A DNA stretch of 64,000 nucleotides from Acanthopleura granulata (lineage: Eukaryota > Mollusca > Polyplacophora > Chitonida > Chitonidae), in the NCBI GenBank assembly GCA_016165875.1, contig JABBOT010000002.1, forward strand, positions 36,049,868 through 36,113,867, read 5' to 3'. Numbering within the stretch: position 1 is the stretch's first letter; each line of letters opens with the position of its first letter. Made by a program: the position numbers and the translations under genes. The notes beneath the pieces are model-generated. The model ran no database searches. It was not told where the DNA came from and saw nothing but the letters and a program-made list of their open reading frames with translations. Shown here piece after piece: positions 1 through 12,639 of this stretch.

Positions 1-198
1 TGTTTCATACATATTCGTGTCCTCTTGTGGCAGGGGGAGGCCATGCCGACAAAGAGCTGTCGCCACTGGTACATCATGCCGAAGATACCAGACATGACAC
101 CCCATCCAATCACATCATACTGACACCAGGCCGACCAGTCCTGTTTCCTTCCTCCAACCTCTCAGTGCTGAGTCTTTGGTATTACCCGACCCGGGATT
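1..198 (-). mobile_element. tRNA-derived SINE (family B), window-edge truncated
   Basis: Read on the minus strand, this stretch aligns base for base, with small gaps, to the plus-strand copy at 36325-36645. Shared blocks include 'ggtaataccaaagact', 'ggtgtcagta', 'gtgtc' and 'tcttcggcatgatgt' followed by 'ccagtggcg'. It lacks most of the tRNA-like head seen at 36325 and an internal block of about 25 nt. It runs off the left edge of the window, so its 3' tail is not visible. It abuts the SINE at 198-425 in the same orientation. The similarity to the other copy is seen directly; calling it a molluscan SINE rests on recognition of the body sequence. The apparent 61-codon reading frame inside it is not a gene. 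Confidence 0.75.
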
Positions 199-425
199 CA
201 TTTATTTATTGATTTGATTGGTGTTTTACGCAGTACTCAAGAATATTTCACTTATACGACGGCGACCAGCATTGTAGTGGGAGAAAACCGAGCAGAGCCC
301 GGGGAAAACCCACGACCATCCGCAGGTTGCTGGCGGACCTTCCCACGTACGGTTTACCCTGGATTGACCCCGGATCTCCCGACCTCTAGGCGGACGCTCT
401 AACAACCAGGGCACCGAGGCCGTTC
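198..425 (-). mobile_element. tRNA-derived SINE (family A, conserved central domain), near full length
   Basis: On the minus strand the element starts with a tRNA-like head at about 425-355. It contains 'gttagagcgtccgcctagag' (A-box region) and 'ggggtcaatcc' (B-box region). The body at about 330-230 carries the segment whose plus-strand form reads 'cttatacgacggcgaccagc' and 'aacccacgaccatccgcagg', a very common interspersed repeat in molluscs. It ends in a short (TAAA)-type tail at about 213-198. Head, body and tail are all present, so this looks close to full length. Transcription would be by RNA polymerase III and mobilisation by a partner LINE; both are family knowledge, not seen here. The exact family name is not certain. 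Confidence 0.85.
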
Positions 426-999
426 GTCTTCATTAGCATGAAATGATTTGCAGATGTATGTGTGTATGTATGTTTGGGTTCATTTGCAAATGATTTGATG
501 TATAGTCTCTTGCACAGTGGGCAATACTCATGTATCTTGGATGTTATTTGGCGATCAGATTTTCTGAAACCAACTTATACTGTAATCATGTTGTCTCTAG
601 TTACACATCACTGAGCTAATATCAGGATCACCAGTTACATGTGTTTATATGAACAAAACAACCTTGTGACATTATTCGGTTCATCGGTTTAGTTAATTAG
701 GGAGAAAAGCTTTTTTTTAAATCTTTTCTACTCCACGCAACTAACACTTTGGTTGCTTAATCTTGCTTTTTGGTTTTGGGTGTCTGGAATCCGATTTTCT
801 TTTCTAAGCGGACATTTGTGTCTCCTAAACGCTTCCCCTTTTTAAAGGCAAGCCCGTACGGGCTATTTTAACTATCAGTTCATAACAGTTACAAGAAAGA
901 AGTTCGATGTCACAAGCAGAACTGACCAATGAAAATCCAGGCATTAGCATGCATGCACTCTCCTGTGTGTGAAGGTTAGGAAGGCCTGTTTTACAGCTG
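426..999. other. AT-rich unique sequence, nothing recognised
   Basis: There is no long reading frame, tandem repeat or mobile-element signature. Short poly-T runs occur near 710. I see nothing that supports a gene or RNA. Confidence 0.6.
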
Positions 1000-1900
1000 G
1001 GCAGCCGCCTTGATATGCCCTCAGGACTTCAGTACCTCGGTCACGACACCGAACATCAATTACACAGATCCACATAATGCCTGTGTATTTAAATTAATGT
1101 CCATTTCATCCGTGTAAAGCACAGTGACAAATTCACTCAATGTTTTATTTTCTCCTGCCGTGGAAAGAAAATTGATTTGAGTCAATATGGTGCTGTAATG
1201 TTTTAGCCCGTGGAATGGCCCAACCAGCCACCTGTGTTAATGGGCAGGCGGAGACGTGGCCGGCCGCAGTCCATTCTCCACGAGATGCCTAATAAGGGCT
1301 TGCATCTACTTAACTCTCCTCGCTTGACGATATAAAAGACGATTCGGGATCGTAGCTAATTGTCTGGACATGTATACACTGGAAGCTAGCACAGGTTTTA
1401 TGGCTGGCCACAACATTAAAAGCCGGCAGATTTTTCCACGCTAAACTTTCAGCATGAAAGGTTTGATGTTTTTATGGGAGGAATTATACCCCAGTGTGAC
1501 GTGCGGAGATTGGTTTCCGGATGGGGTCCATCTTTACCACGCTCTGTAAATTCCACCAGCGTCTCTAAATCATTTTTCATTTCTCATTTGGTAGAGCTGG
1601 GTGTCAGCTTGCAGTCTGAAACGCATCTCGCTCATGCAAAGTCTCTATAAACGCCATTCTGATGCTGCTCTGGCCCATTCACTATAATTTATTACACATA
1701 AATACGCTGCGAAGCCGTTCTTTCCGTGCCATCAATCAAGCACGATCCCATCCATAAAGTCTTATCTCCTCTAACATCACACAATTCATCATCGGCATTT
1801 CCTCTGTCGCAGAATTAAGCCCGAATACTCCATAAAGGGTGCCGCAGGCTCAATTCATCATCAAATGAGCGTGTTTGCAGTCTAAGCCAGACACTACTCA
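1000..1900. promoter_or_regulatory. CNE-like island (candidate regulatory DNA)
   Basis: The composition is more balanced than the AT-rich flanks. No frame is open for long and there is no repeat. It contains AT-rich homeodomain-type words (for example 'taatttattaca' near 1687 and 'aaattaatgtcc' near 1092) set in otherwise complex sequence. A TATA-like 'gatataaaagacg' occurs at about 1329. The call is an inference from sequence texture only: conserved non-coding elements near developmental genes look like this, but conservation cannot be tested here. Confidence 0.25.
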
Positions 1901-4900
1901 GAACCGGAACTTTGTTGGAAACAGTTTGACTTTGAGAAGCTCTCAATCTCTATAAGGTTCGTGCATTGTTCCGTTTGGACGACGACCTGTCACACCCACT
2001 CTACACTCACTCTGGCCACTGTATACGATCAGATCTGACCAGTGCCCCTGCTCTGCACACGTCCTCAAGTCAATCAGTCAACTTTCCCAGCGTCCGCCTT
2101 CCCACACCTTCTCTCAATACATTAATGTTGTGGTCACTTGGAAGATTTTACTAACGTTTACTGGTGAAATAAGTGTTTGGCCAATTCTTAAATTTACCAA
2201 CCAGTTAAAGTCATTCGCAGCAGCTTCTGTGTAATCAAATAGTTTGGCCATTATTTAGCTGAGTAGGTTATTTCTTTACTTTTTTCTATGAATTATGAAA
2301 ACTTCCTGATATTGTCAGTTTTCAGAAAAACATTTCCGATTTTGTAGGATGGACGCATATTAACATCGGTAATATATCAGCCTGTGCTTTTGGCTTATAT
2401 GAACAAAGGAATTGGTTTCGACTCATTTTTTGGTAATTGATACTGACTGGCTAATTAAATACTCAGTATTTAACTGTTATACTGATTTAACTGTCGTTGG
2501 TTGTCACCTATAAAGAGAAGACGTATAAGCACATGTAAAATATTCTTGAGTATATGGCGTAGATCAGTCAGTCTGAATAGAGCAATAAGTATCCGATGTT
2601 TATGTATTTAAACTGTAACAGGTCAGATACGTTTGCAAATATAGTAACATAGTAGACTATTTGAAAATATTACTTGTATAAATTTTATGATTACGTGTTG
2701 CCGAAGTATAGTACACGGAAGGTCGTTCTGGCGTTTGCAGAAAATAAAATGGCGTTGGTGGTAAGGGTGTTACGAACCCTGTCTTTAATATATATTGTAG
2801 TTTTTTATTTGTTTTTGCCCTAACCGGGTCAGTGTCTAACCTACATTTTCCCCTCTGTGTACGTTGTGATCTGTATTGCAAATAAGTCGCGCGTTCTCGA
2901 GGCCTCTGTGTTTATGAGTTTCATGTCATTGTACAAAAAGCGTACATTCTGGAAAGATGTACCCATATTGTAAACATGTTTACGAACGAACCATCGAGAA
3001 TTTTCTTCAGGTTAGTCTATAAATATGAACGACGAAGCTGTAAAGCTCAAAGTCTTTCGCTCAAGCTCACGTGAGAGCAGTCATATTTATTCTCTGGGAT
3101 TTGCAGATATTGACTTTCGTGCCATTCGAAGTACGTCAATTCGTGCTCCATTTTTCTGTACATAGCACTTTGTGTTTCGCCACTTGCTGCTTTTCGGAGA
3201 CGTTCTTTTGGAGCTTGTATCTCTCATTGTCTCTTTGAGCGATTACGTACATCTCATCCCAGTTTCCTCTGAAAGTGACTTTGTGTATATTTCCGAGGAG
3301 TAAAACATACATCGCCAGCTCTGCATTACGAACCCTATTGTCAACCCCTTCGTCCAGGAAAGTTGCGCCTTGTAGGGGAGTTGAATATATACCAAAGTCG
3401 GTGTACCGTGCCCTCTGCTGTACGTCAATACAGGACTTTCAATTCCCAAGAACTGTGGATTCTCTATTTACGTGGACCGACTTGCCTTTTTAAGTCGGAA
3501 TATTCCAACCGGATTTGGACGCTGTCATCAATAAGATTTTGGTAATTAAATGTATTTTTTTGTATATTATCGTTAGTTGTGCTGTTTGTCTATTTTGTTC
3601 AAATATATGTATTGAACTTAGTCTAGCGTCTTCGTGTTTCTTTGTTTGATCTTGTGTAAGGCCTATCACTGTCTGAGAGTTGAACAAGGCATTTGTTTAT
3701 CATTTTTATTCTGTGATAGTGATACCCTTACAAGGGTATCAATTAATATATTATGGATATGCCACTTTTCGCATCCCAATATCATATTCATTCGCTCGAC
3801 TTTAAGCATATTAACCCATTAATGAGGGATTTTTATACCAGAAGTGTTTCTCGCAGCATTTAAGTTTTGCACTTAAAATATTTTAATATGTATTATTAAA
3901 TAGTTATTATATTATTTATAGAATGATTTGTTGGCCGCGTTTATTTCGGGTTTGGATTACTTTTGAAGTGGCAAGGGCAGGACAGAATGTGCTTGAGATT
4001 GCATAAACTGAACTCAACCTGTAAACAATGGTGTGTTGCCCGTTAGCCTTCCGAACATTAATCCTAACATCTCAAGCGAACAGAGAAACATTCCCAGTCG
4101 ATGATCACACGGCCACTTTATCAAACCAATCCTTAACATGAAGGGTTTTTTTCTTTTTTAATGTGTGAAGAAATAGTATCGATTCAAACTGTCCAGACGA
4201 TTTAAGCAGGTCAAGAATATGGAGAACAGCCGAAGCCTTACGGAATCTGAGAAACTTTGAAGTGAGCACTGACAAATGATGTCTATTGTCTGACGTCATA
4301 CAGCAATCTGACCTCTGATATACGGTTGCTTCCTTTTCTCCACAGAAACCCTCGTCTGCGGCAAAGCGACCGCATTGATCTCGCGTCCGCATCACTTTCT
4401 CAGTGTCACGTAAACGCCAAGTGTAAATATACAGATTTTCCGCCAGTCGACAGAGATGGATGCTTTGCTGTCCCATCATATTCAGATATTCTGAAGATTG
4501 TCTGAAGATAACCAGTTCTCCTGTCAATTTGACCACCGTGATAAATACAGCATACCTTGTTCGGAGAAGCGTTCACCGAGCATTACTTCCTGCAGTCCGT
4601 TCCAAGCTGCACATCCATCATGTGCTTGGTAATCAGGCGGTTTGTGAGATGGATAGCAGCTAGCTAATATCACCAACAGGTGGCACCCTCTCATCAGGGG
4701 AGACAAGTCCGCATTATGGATAGTGCCAATAGGCGGCTGACCAAAATAAGCTGACAGATTTGTCGGACGGAAACGGTGCGCGTAGAAGTGGATTTCCGTT
4801 GACACGAGTACATCTATCTACATCTATCCATCTTATCAGTGTTCCACGAACAGATTACTCTTGTTGCTCTCGGAACATCTTCATCAACAAGTATAAGTTT

Positions 4901-5200
4901 TCACACATGAGCTGTATTCCAATGAACACTTAAGATCATGAAATTGTGACCTGTAACTGTTGATTTGTAAGCGTCTTCAGATAGGAGGAAATACAAGAAC
5001 TATATACGCCTGCACTTTATGGTCTTTGCTAACTTTCCCGTGCATAATTCGTAATTCATTCTCGGCTGGTGGGCTAGCTATTAGGTATCCGTTCTTCATT
5101 GAATCATACGAAAGTATTGTGTACGTTGTGTGTTGCAGGATTCTCCATTCTGCTGTGGAATATTCCTTGAACAGTTCATTGTCTCTTAACTAGCGCGTAT
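1901..5200. other. AT-rich intergenic or intronic sequence
   Basis: No gene is recognised. The longest frame, 4105-4536 on the minus strand (143 codons), has no recognisable domain, is interrupted by a low-complexity lysine run, and is within what chance gives in 64 kb. A small perfect stem-loop sits at 3721-3740. Nothing else stands out. Confidence 0.6.
3721..3740. repeat. Small perfect hairpin
   Basis: 'gataccctt' at 3721-3729 pairs perfectly with 'aagggtatc' at 3732-3740 around a 2-nt loop. This is too small to assign a function. It is not followed by a T-run, so it is not a terminator-like element. Confidence 0.6.
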
Positions 5201-5300
5201 CCCTCTTAAAGTAACGCTCACGTAACTACCAGTACCATGTCGATCGGCACTGTAGGCTTTACGTCACCATAGTAGTTACATTCTCGTAACTTTAAGAGGG
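5201..5300. mobile_element. 100-bp hairpin/MITE-like element with 29-bp imperfect inverted repeats
   Basis: The left arm (5201-5229) begins 'ccctcttaaagtaacg'. The right arm (5272-5300) ends 'gtaactttaagaggg'. Over 29 positions the arms pair at 24; the outer 10 and inner 8 are perfect. The loop is 42 nt. Size and symmetry fit a small foldback or MITE. I see no clear target-site duplication: the left flank ends 'gcgcgtat' and the right flank begins 'cccagttc'. An RNA hairpin is the alternative. Confidence 0.5.
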
Positions 5301-8300
5301 CCCAGTTCTTCATTCAAGCATAACGACGTGCTTTCGAACATAATGTTAACTGTTAGACCCTGTTCTTCGTTTATGCATATTACTTTTTAACCAAAGTATA
5401 CAAGGGCGCACTTTATAGTCTGGCTCTTCTCTCTTGAGTGTCTTCAGTCCGTAATAATTCGACAACACAATGACCTGTGAATGCGGAATGAGGATTCTTA
5501 TTTCTGATATATCCTCCGTCTCTTCTGAAATAGGCAATTCCTGTATTTTAGGATTACCAAAATATCACTCAGTAAAAATTCAATATTACGTCCTAATGGG
5601 TCCCAAACAAAGTTTATCAGTGTTGTAACAAACCACACACACTACATTTATAGTATTAACATTATTCGAACAGGTCAGCACCGAATACGCATAAGGTGGC
5701 TGGAGGCAGTGACGCATGTCAATCAGTGACTTGTGACGCCTGAGTACAGCACTCTTCATCACGCCTTCAGGAAAGACAGGAAAACAAACTAGGGCACAAA
5801 GGTGAGAATTGTAGCGATGGAGGCGAGAGACTGACAAAAACGTAGGCTAGTAATTAGACCTGATGTGGCCATATCGATTTTGGCGGCAGATAAGCCACTT
5901 TGATCCGAGCCTCAGGTATTCTCCCCGCTTCTCATCTCTAACAGATTGTTGATTTGACTGTCAGATCAGTCTTGAATTGTACTGCATGAACCAGAAAAAA
6001 CCTTATCTGTACTCTGTGTTCCCTTTGTGAATCTTGGCCACTCATATAGTTTTATGAGATCCAACACCCAAATTTATGACTTGTAATAAAGATCAGCCTT
6101 CAGTAGCATTACTAATTATAGATGAATATTGCTGACTGTCAACTCGACTTAGGTATCATGTATGCTCATGTTCTAAGATTCTAAAAACTAAGATATTTCA
6201 GCGGTAGGAGAAAGTAAAATGAGCTAGACAATTAAAAAATGCAATAACTCAGTAGGTATAGTTTTGGATCTCTACTCAAGTAACGGTTTTCTGCTCTTTC
6301 GTAACGAGATGATAACTTTACGGGTGTTGTCATTTTGCAATGAGCCATGTATGAGCACAATTCTAATGGGTTGGCGAACACTTCAACAGCTTTATGACAG
6401 TAGATCGCCCATTATTTGCGCGACATAAACTTATAAGTAGTTTTTGTGATAGATAGAATTTACGACTTGCTACTGTAGAATCCGTTTCTCGGTGACCGAT
6501 TTCACAAACTTTAAACCTAAAGTTGGTAAAGTCTAAATTAATCTCTTGAATTTAACCATAAAATCGATAAAATTTTCACAGCCATTTCTGCGCTTGGGTA
6601 GTAGTACACTTTCAGTCAATTCTGAGCGTTCAGTTTTAAGCTCTTTTGGTTTTGTGATGAAAATGAACGTTTTGCACTTCAGTCCAATAACGCTTGGCGA
6701 AACAGGCCTCCGATCCGACAGCTCTAGACCTTTGTCACACCATAGCTCTACAGAATGGTGGTGTCACCAGCAAAACTGCAAATTTTCTTCTCGCGAAAGA
6801 TATTAAGGCCTCAGATTGTGGATTTCCTCCCGTACTGCAGAGTAAAATGCCATTCGAATGTCTAACCTGGTCACCTTCACCAACGTTCTCCTTCACACGG
6901 CCTTCTCTAAGCTTCTGTTCAAAGATCTTGAGGTGTAAGCCTCTTTAGCGGTTCCCCTTCCTGTCGCTCTTAAATAGACTTTTTCTACTTCCATAGTTTA
7001 TTGTATATGCTGTCATATCAAACGGTACACTTCACGTGTGTCAGATTGCGCATCTCAGAAAGACTGTTACAGATATCCAAGCAGAGATAGCAAGAGAGAG
7101 AGAGAGACGGGACGTTATACTGGCGGGGTGCCTCTTTAGAGCAGATCAGACGAACTCTTTTATTAAACTTGACAACTATTGCCACTAGCCTTCTGATAAA
7201 TTACACAGTGGCAAAGGTTTGGATGATTTCCTGTAAAAAGAGACAATGCAGCTGTTGAAGCCGAACCTACGCCCCGGAGGGGAGATCTCATTAGCTCTTT
7301 CACGTCTTAGGTCAAATTTGTTATTACCGATCAATTATGGGGTTGGAGCGGTATGGAGAATCGGCCTGCTGGCGGATGCAGGTCAGGATGTTATTACAAT
7401 AACTCTAGTCAACTTTCGAGGGCTGCCTCTTATCAAGCTTTAAACACGATCCCAAACAAGTCAGAATCGTGTAAAGTTAAATAATTATGGTAATTTGACC
7501 ATCCGTAGCCACAGTACTCCGCCTCAAGACAGAGGGATAGAACCGAACCCTCTATTATATCCCGTCCGTCCGGGGAAACGCAGACCACCAGCAGGTGGCT
7601 ACATGACGACGAGGTCGACCTCACGTGAGATCTGACAGTGGATAGCTAAAATAATATTATCTCTCTCTTACCACTTCATCGTTTTGCAACCTCTCCGTAC
7701 AGGGAGATCAACTTTGTTGACTTTGTACCGTTAAGTTGGAAATGCAGAATGATTGGGGAAGAACCCGTTAGATAGAGGCTGTAAAAGTGAAATATAAAAA
7801 TCACAATTCTTAAACTAGTAAAACAGTATCCCACGTCAAATTCCCAAGGTTTCAAAATTGCTATTATGGAAATGTTAGTTCTGGCTGAAAAGGTGTATAA
7901 CTTTTGTTTCCATATTTTGAAGGCGAAAAGGTATACTATAGTTTATCATCGACAATCTGTCCTCGTGATATATGACATTGGTCCGAGAGGGGAGTGGCTC
8001 TGGGCTTGTAACGCGAGAAACTGTCCCTCCGGACATGGGCGCTTATGTTGAGGTAAACGTTGATCAAGCACTTGACATATGACATTGTCAGCAGCGGGAT
8101 GTGGCCACGTCCATCTCCATTCTGACGGAACATGGGATTTGATCATTGTGCGCTGGCAGCAGGTTATTACTGATGGCTTCACTGCGAGCTTTAACTTCAG
8201 TCCCAGTGTCAAATGCAACACGCTACATAGTCATGACAACACCATGTTCCTCTTATACGGCCTCCCAGAATATGACATTTGGTCTCTCTGTTTTTTTTTT

Positions 8301-8689
8301 TTTTTAACGATATAACAATATCTTCTGGTAGGAAAGCTGTATATTTGTTGTCCTTTACTATCCAGGATGCAGTAGGTACCTATAGTATAATGATAATGCG
8401 AGGCTTCAGGCGTTCAGAACTGACTTTCGTGAAAGTTGGAAAGCTCTTTTGTCAGGAATATTTTACATTTTATATTACAGCTATACGGTGTTGTACAATA
8501 GAAAAGAAAAGGGATTCTTCTTTCTGCCTTGACCACGTGGAATTAGCTGAAATAAACCACTCGTAACTTATAGAGCAGATTCTTAGCGCGAAACTTCCAT
8601 GACGGTGAAGGTGAGTTGACTTAAGATCGAAGAAGTCAACCGATAATGGCTGGAGTCGATTTGTCTCTTTGTGCGGGCCGATTCAGGTA
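5301..8689. other. Unique AT-rich sequence with minor low-complexity tracts
   Basis: No gene is recognised. There is a short (AG)n tract at about 7092-7107 and a poly-T run at about 8290-8306. The stretch 7550-7620 resembles a badly decayed SINE body ('ggggaaacgcagaccaccag') but too weakly to call. Confidence 0.55.
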
Positions 8690-9310
8690 GTGGTGTAAGG
8701 CGTTGTCTGCCGTATTAATAAGATTCCGTCAGTTTCTTCCCGTCTGCTGTCCTGGCCTGTCCCTGGAGCCGTAATCAAGGCGACAAGCCGGACCTACTTC
8801 CATCCGCCATCGTTTAAGATTAATGGGGCTGAAGGAGGGGACCGGTCCGAGCCAGGACCCACGCCGGTGGAAGTTTGATTATAGCCGACTGGCCAAATTG
8901 AATAAAACAAGGCTGTCGTGTCTGATCAGAGCAAGTCGTTAATCTGATTTATGTTATTGAAATATTCTAGCTGAGTCATAACTGAGGGCCATTTAGTTCC
9001 GAAACTATGGTTTCGCAGCGTCTGTTGTAGTGTTAATAAATCATTATATAATGACGGTTTTTAGAGCGGCCTCAAAGACTCGACAAGTCCTACGAAAATA
9101 TGATATAATGCGGAAGCTGCCCCGATGCAGAGCGGCGTAAAATTATGCAGATACTGGCGTGTGGTTAATGCGTGGTCCGTGAATACGGACTGCATTTACC
9201 AGACTCTTATCAATCATTAATGCAGCTTGTTCCCGCGGCCAATACGCCTGTCAGTTCGCTAGCAGCCAGAAGCCGTGTGATGTCGACCTGCTCAAATTGT
9301 TATTGACGGT
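8690..9310. promoter_or_regulatory. CNE-like island (candidate regulatory DNA)
   Basis: This is complex, balanced-composition sequence between AT-rich flanks, without repeats or long frames. AT-core homeodomain-like words recur ('cgttaatctgattta' near 8937, 'caatcattaatgcagc' near 9212). It is called on texture only and is unverified. Confidence 0.25.
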
Positions 9311-10710
9311 TTACACTAATCAAATATCATAATCCCCGTGCGCTCGACAGTGGTCAGGTTTAATAGCCAGTGTCCCCGGTTCCATAAGTATACATTATTT
9401 CTAAATTAATTTCGTAAGTCAAGTGACGTGCCCCGTGTCGGTGAGTGGTGGGAGGAGAGAAACGTAACAGGCAAGCTGCGTGATTCCAGATGGCGCTGTG
9501 TTTTCGACACTGCCGATCACCCGGATGTGACACTTCAGACACCCAGTGATACAGCATGAACGAGTTTCCTCACACTAAAAGCCACCACACCCAATCCAGG
9601 AAGCGTATACAGGCAACATGGAAAAACAGTACAAAAGATTTTCCTCTATTTTGGAGGGCGAGGACTACATGGTATCAATTATCTTTAAGCCACGATCCCT
9701 TTAACACATTTCAAATGTATCAGATCAGATGTGGATATAGATTACACCTGCATAAGATTGCCAAAGTATTTCAACTTGCAGTATAAGAATTAAGTATTAT
9801 GGCTTTAACCACCTTTAAAGAATAATAGGTTGGTTTGATTACAACAACAGTGCAACAAAAGACCGAAATCTTTTTCCTGTAAATTGGAAACTGCATTGTC
9901 TCTATTTCTTCATCAGGGTTTAGCGACTAAACAGTGGCTTACATCAACCAATCCACTGGAGGGATGTTTTTGTACGTGGATTGCTGAGGACATCAACTGT
10001 AAATTGGCCTGAGTGGCGGACAATTGAAGGTTTAAGGGAAGATGGACTGTACTGCGACGGGAAAAGGCAGCTAAAATATTTACACCCAAACAACTTACTT
10101 TTTTTGTCCGATTCTGATTTTGGCTTTCTTTTTCGAGATCGCTCGCCCCTTGAAACCTCAGTCTGCCGCTCATTTGCACCTTTGTTAATGGATTTCCCAT
10201 ACTTTATTGAAAAAAGTAGGATTTATAATCAAGTTTCCCCTGTAAATGATGATCAAGGAAGACGGTGTTCTGTGGTGAACCCTGGGTCACAAGAAAAACG
10301 GGGGCTGGTTGATGTACGATTACTGAGGAAGTGCACGAATAGACAAGTATACCGAACACTTTTCCTTTCACGAATGCTCTAAATGTTATATAGCTAATAA
10401 AAAAATTACTGTTGTAAAATACATCATTTACAATTTCGATAGTTGAAGTTATTTACACAAAAAAGGAAATTTGGATGAATATTGTGTGTACAATAATGAT
10501 ACACTCTGTACAAATGGAAAGCCTTTATCCCACGTAGACGCAGTTGGATGTTTTTGTTCGTTATTTATATTCATGTGATGTTCCAGGATTTTTTCACAGC
10601 AAACTGGTGGGTTTTAACATTGTTATCTGTTACACTTGTTATCACATTTTTGTTATTACTGGACTGAGTGGATTTAAACCTTGCCAACAATCCTATTTAT
10701 TTTAGGTCTA

Positions 10711-10714
<4 letters not shown>
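9311..10714. other. Unique sequence, no recognised gene
   Basis: Two overlapping opposite-strand frames (9981-10382 plus, 9913-10200 minus) are open but have no recognisable domain or codon pattern. Opposite-strand overlap at similar length argues for chance. Confidence 0.5.

Positions 10715-10773
<59 letters not shown>
10715..10773. repeat. (AT)n microsatellite, about 29 units
   Basis: This is an uninterrupted alternating A/T tract of about 59 nt, with no base interruptions in the assembled sequence. Such a pure tract is likely polymorphic in length, and the assembled length may be inexact. Confidence 0.95.
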
Positions 10774-10775
<2 letters not shown>

Positions 10776-11550
10776 TGGATACAACAGAACACAGAAATAA
10801 GGAATAAAATATTGAGAATTTTTTAGTGAAACAGGAAGATTGGTAACTCAGAAAATGCTTGGATTATTTATCACTTTTCACTGTGCAATCACGCAGTATC
10901 ATCTCTATATGAGCTCTTCCCTTTAGTTTAGGCGATATAAGGGTGATCTTTCCTCAAACGAGCAGGCTAATTTTGATCAATTGTCCCTCGGTTTACATGA
11001 AATATGGCATAAATCAAATTTTTCATACATCTCCCACATTATAAGAAATTGGTTTGTCTAAAACATAACCTGCTGTGTGGTACATTGAGCACACTCGAGC
11101 ATGAGCAGATAGCTTCAAGCTTGCTGAGGTCATCCGAATATGACCTCCTCAGTAATTGACTCCATCTTAAATGGCCGAGTATACAACGGCCGTGAACCAT
11201 AAAATAGGAGGCTGCTTTGAGTTTGCTGCAAAGTAAAACAAAGCGTGATTAGGCTGAAATGAGTCATCGTCAACCAGTCATTAATCAAAGTCGTTTATCG
11301 ATGACATCAACATACTAGAGCATTTGGACCGTTACTGTTCCTGTGTGTATTGACTGACTATTTAACCGTGACTGATATATTTTCTGAGAACAACCAGTAT
11401 CACATACCAAGCACGATGAGGATCTTAATGCAGACATTCGGCCTTATATTTTGGGTAATCGCAAGTGTATCTGCATCCTTGCTTTATATATCCCAAAAAG
11501 AATTAGCTAACAGGACGACTTGATACAAGAGTTATTTCCACTATGATTTG

Positions 11551-11660
11551 TTTATTTATTTACTTGATTCGTGTTTAATGGAGTACTCAAAAATATGTCA
11601 CTTTATGCCACACTGGCAGTGGGCCTACACAACTTGTGTACTATGTGTCACATGCTACTC
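11551..11660 (-). mobile_element. Degenerate 3' fragment of family A SINE
   Basis: The plus strand reads 'tttatttatttacttgattc', then 'gtgtttaatggagtactcaa' and 'aaatatgtcacttta'. This is a mutated version of the tail-proximal part of the SINE at 198-425 ('tgtttt acgcagtactcaag', 'aatatttcacttatacg'). Only the tail and about 60 nt of body are recognisable; the head is missing. It is probably an old 5'-truncated insertion. Confidence 0.65.
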
Positions 11661-12639
11661 CGCAGCAGTGGTTTAATTTATTTATGTACCACTGATACCC
11701 ATGCCATTGCGGATGTGCAAAACTGCAACAGGTAGCAGTGTTCAGGTAGCAGTGTGAACACTTGTCCCAGATAAGCCGAAGTAGAGAGCGCTCGGAAACT
11801 CCGACAAGGCCAGATTAAAAAAAATGAACTTTCTGGATTATCTATGATTTAATTATTATTTTCTTACCAAAATTAAGAATTTTTCACTTACATGAAGGTA
11901 TTTAGATTTATGTGTAGCGCATACCAGACGAACTTTCCCACTTGTGTGGTACGGACTTACTATCCATATTGGTGAGACGTCGTCTGAACGTAAAACCGTT
12001 GCACGTACGCCGTTGATCGCTAATTATTACCAATGCCTCAAGAGCAATGCGAAAAGTGGATACTTCTCTTTCTCTGTTCTGGGGTTGAGCCCCACACCCT
12101 ATATGTCCCGTAGTTGAATTGGTCGAAGTCACCAGGAGTTGTGTGCTTGGTACATGTTGGTTTGTCCTATTACCATTATGCTTCCATCGGTTTTGTAATG
12201 TTTTTGACTTACAGATAGCAAAAGCGGTAAAACCTGAAATTGCAGTTCATCAGTGTTTTATCATCATGAATTCTATAAGACTGGACCTTCGGGGCTCGGA
12301 CTGACTGATGAAGATTGACGGAACTGTTCATTTCAAATAATGTGTGCATCAAGCAAAAACGACTTTTGTTCGCCATTTGAAGGCAGGTTTCAGATTACGG
12401 TTAACAGATCAGAGCCTTTTTTGTGATAATATACACTAGCCTTATAGACATTATCCGATTTTTTGCCCCGACTTCGGCTGGGAAAGAGGTCAGCCGTGAA
12501 AGGGGATACTTTAGACAATGACCACGTCGATTTGCATACAAACCACGCTCGTGATTTTATCTCTTAAACTATGGACGAAGTCAGACGGAATAATGGAGGT
12601 AAAACGTACGACAAAATATCTGCTGGAGTGAGATGATCC
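11661..12639. other. Unique sequence, nothing recognised
   Basis: No repeat or domain-bearing frame is seen. There are only short frames of 60-75 codons, as expected by chance. Confidence 0.55.

Noticed and set aside
1329..1345. TATA-like 'gatataaaagacg' as a promoter
   Set aside because: No downstream gene or initiator; such words are frequent in AT-rich DNA.
4105..4536. 143-codon minus-strand frame, the longest in the window
   Set aside because: No domain, no codon pattern, unremarkable composition; with about 128,000 codons in six frames, one or two frames of this length are expected by chance.
7540..7625. Resemblance to SINE body ('ggggaaacgcagaccaccag')
   Set aside because: Too few matching blocks, no tail or head; could be chance.
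9913..10382. Opposite-strand frames of 95 and 133 codons
   Set aside because: They overlap on both strands without recognisable domains and without splice or start context.
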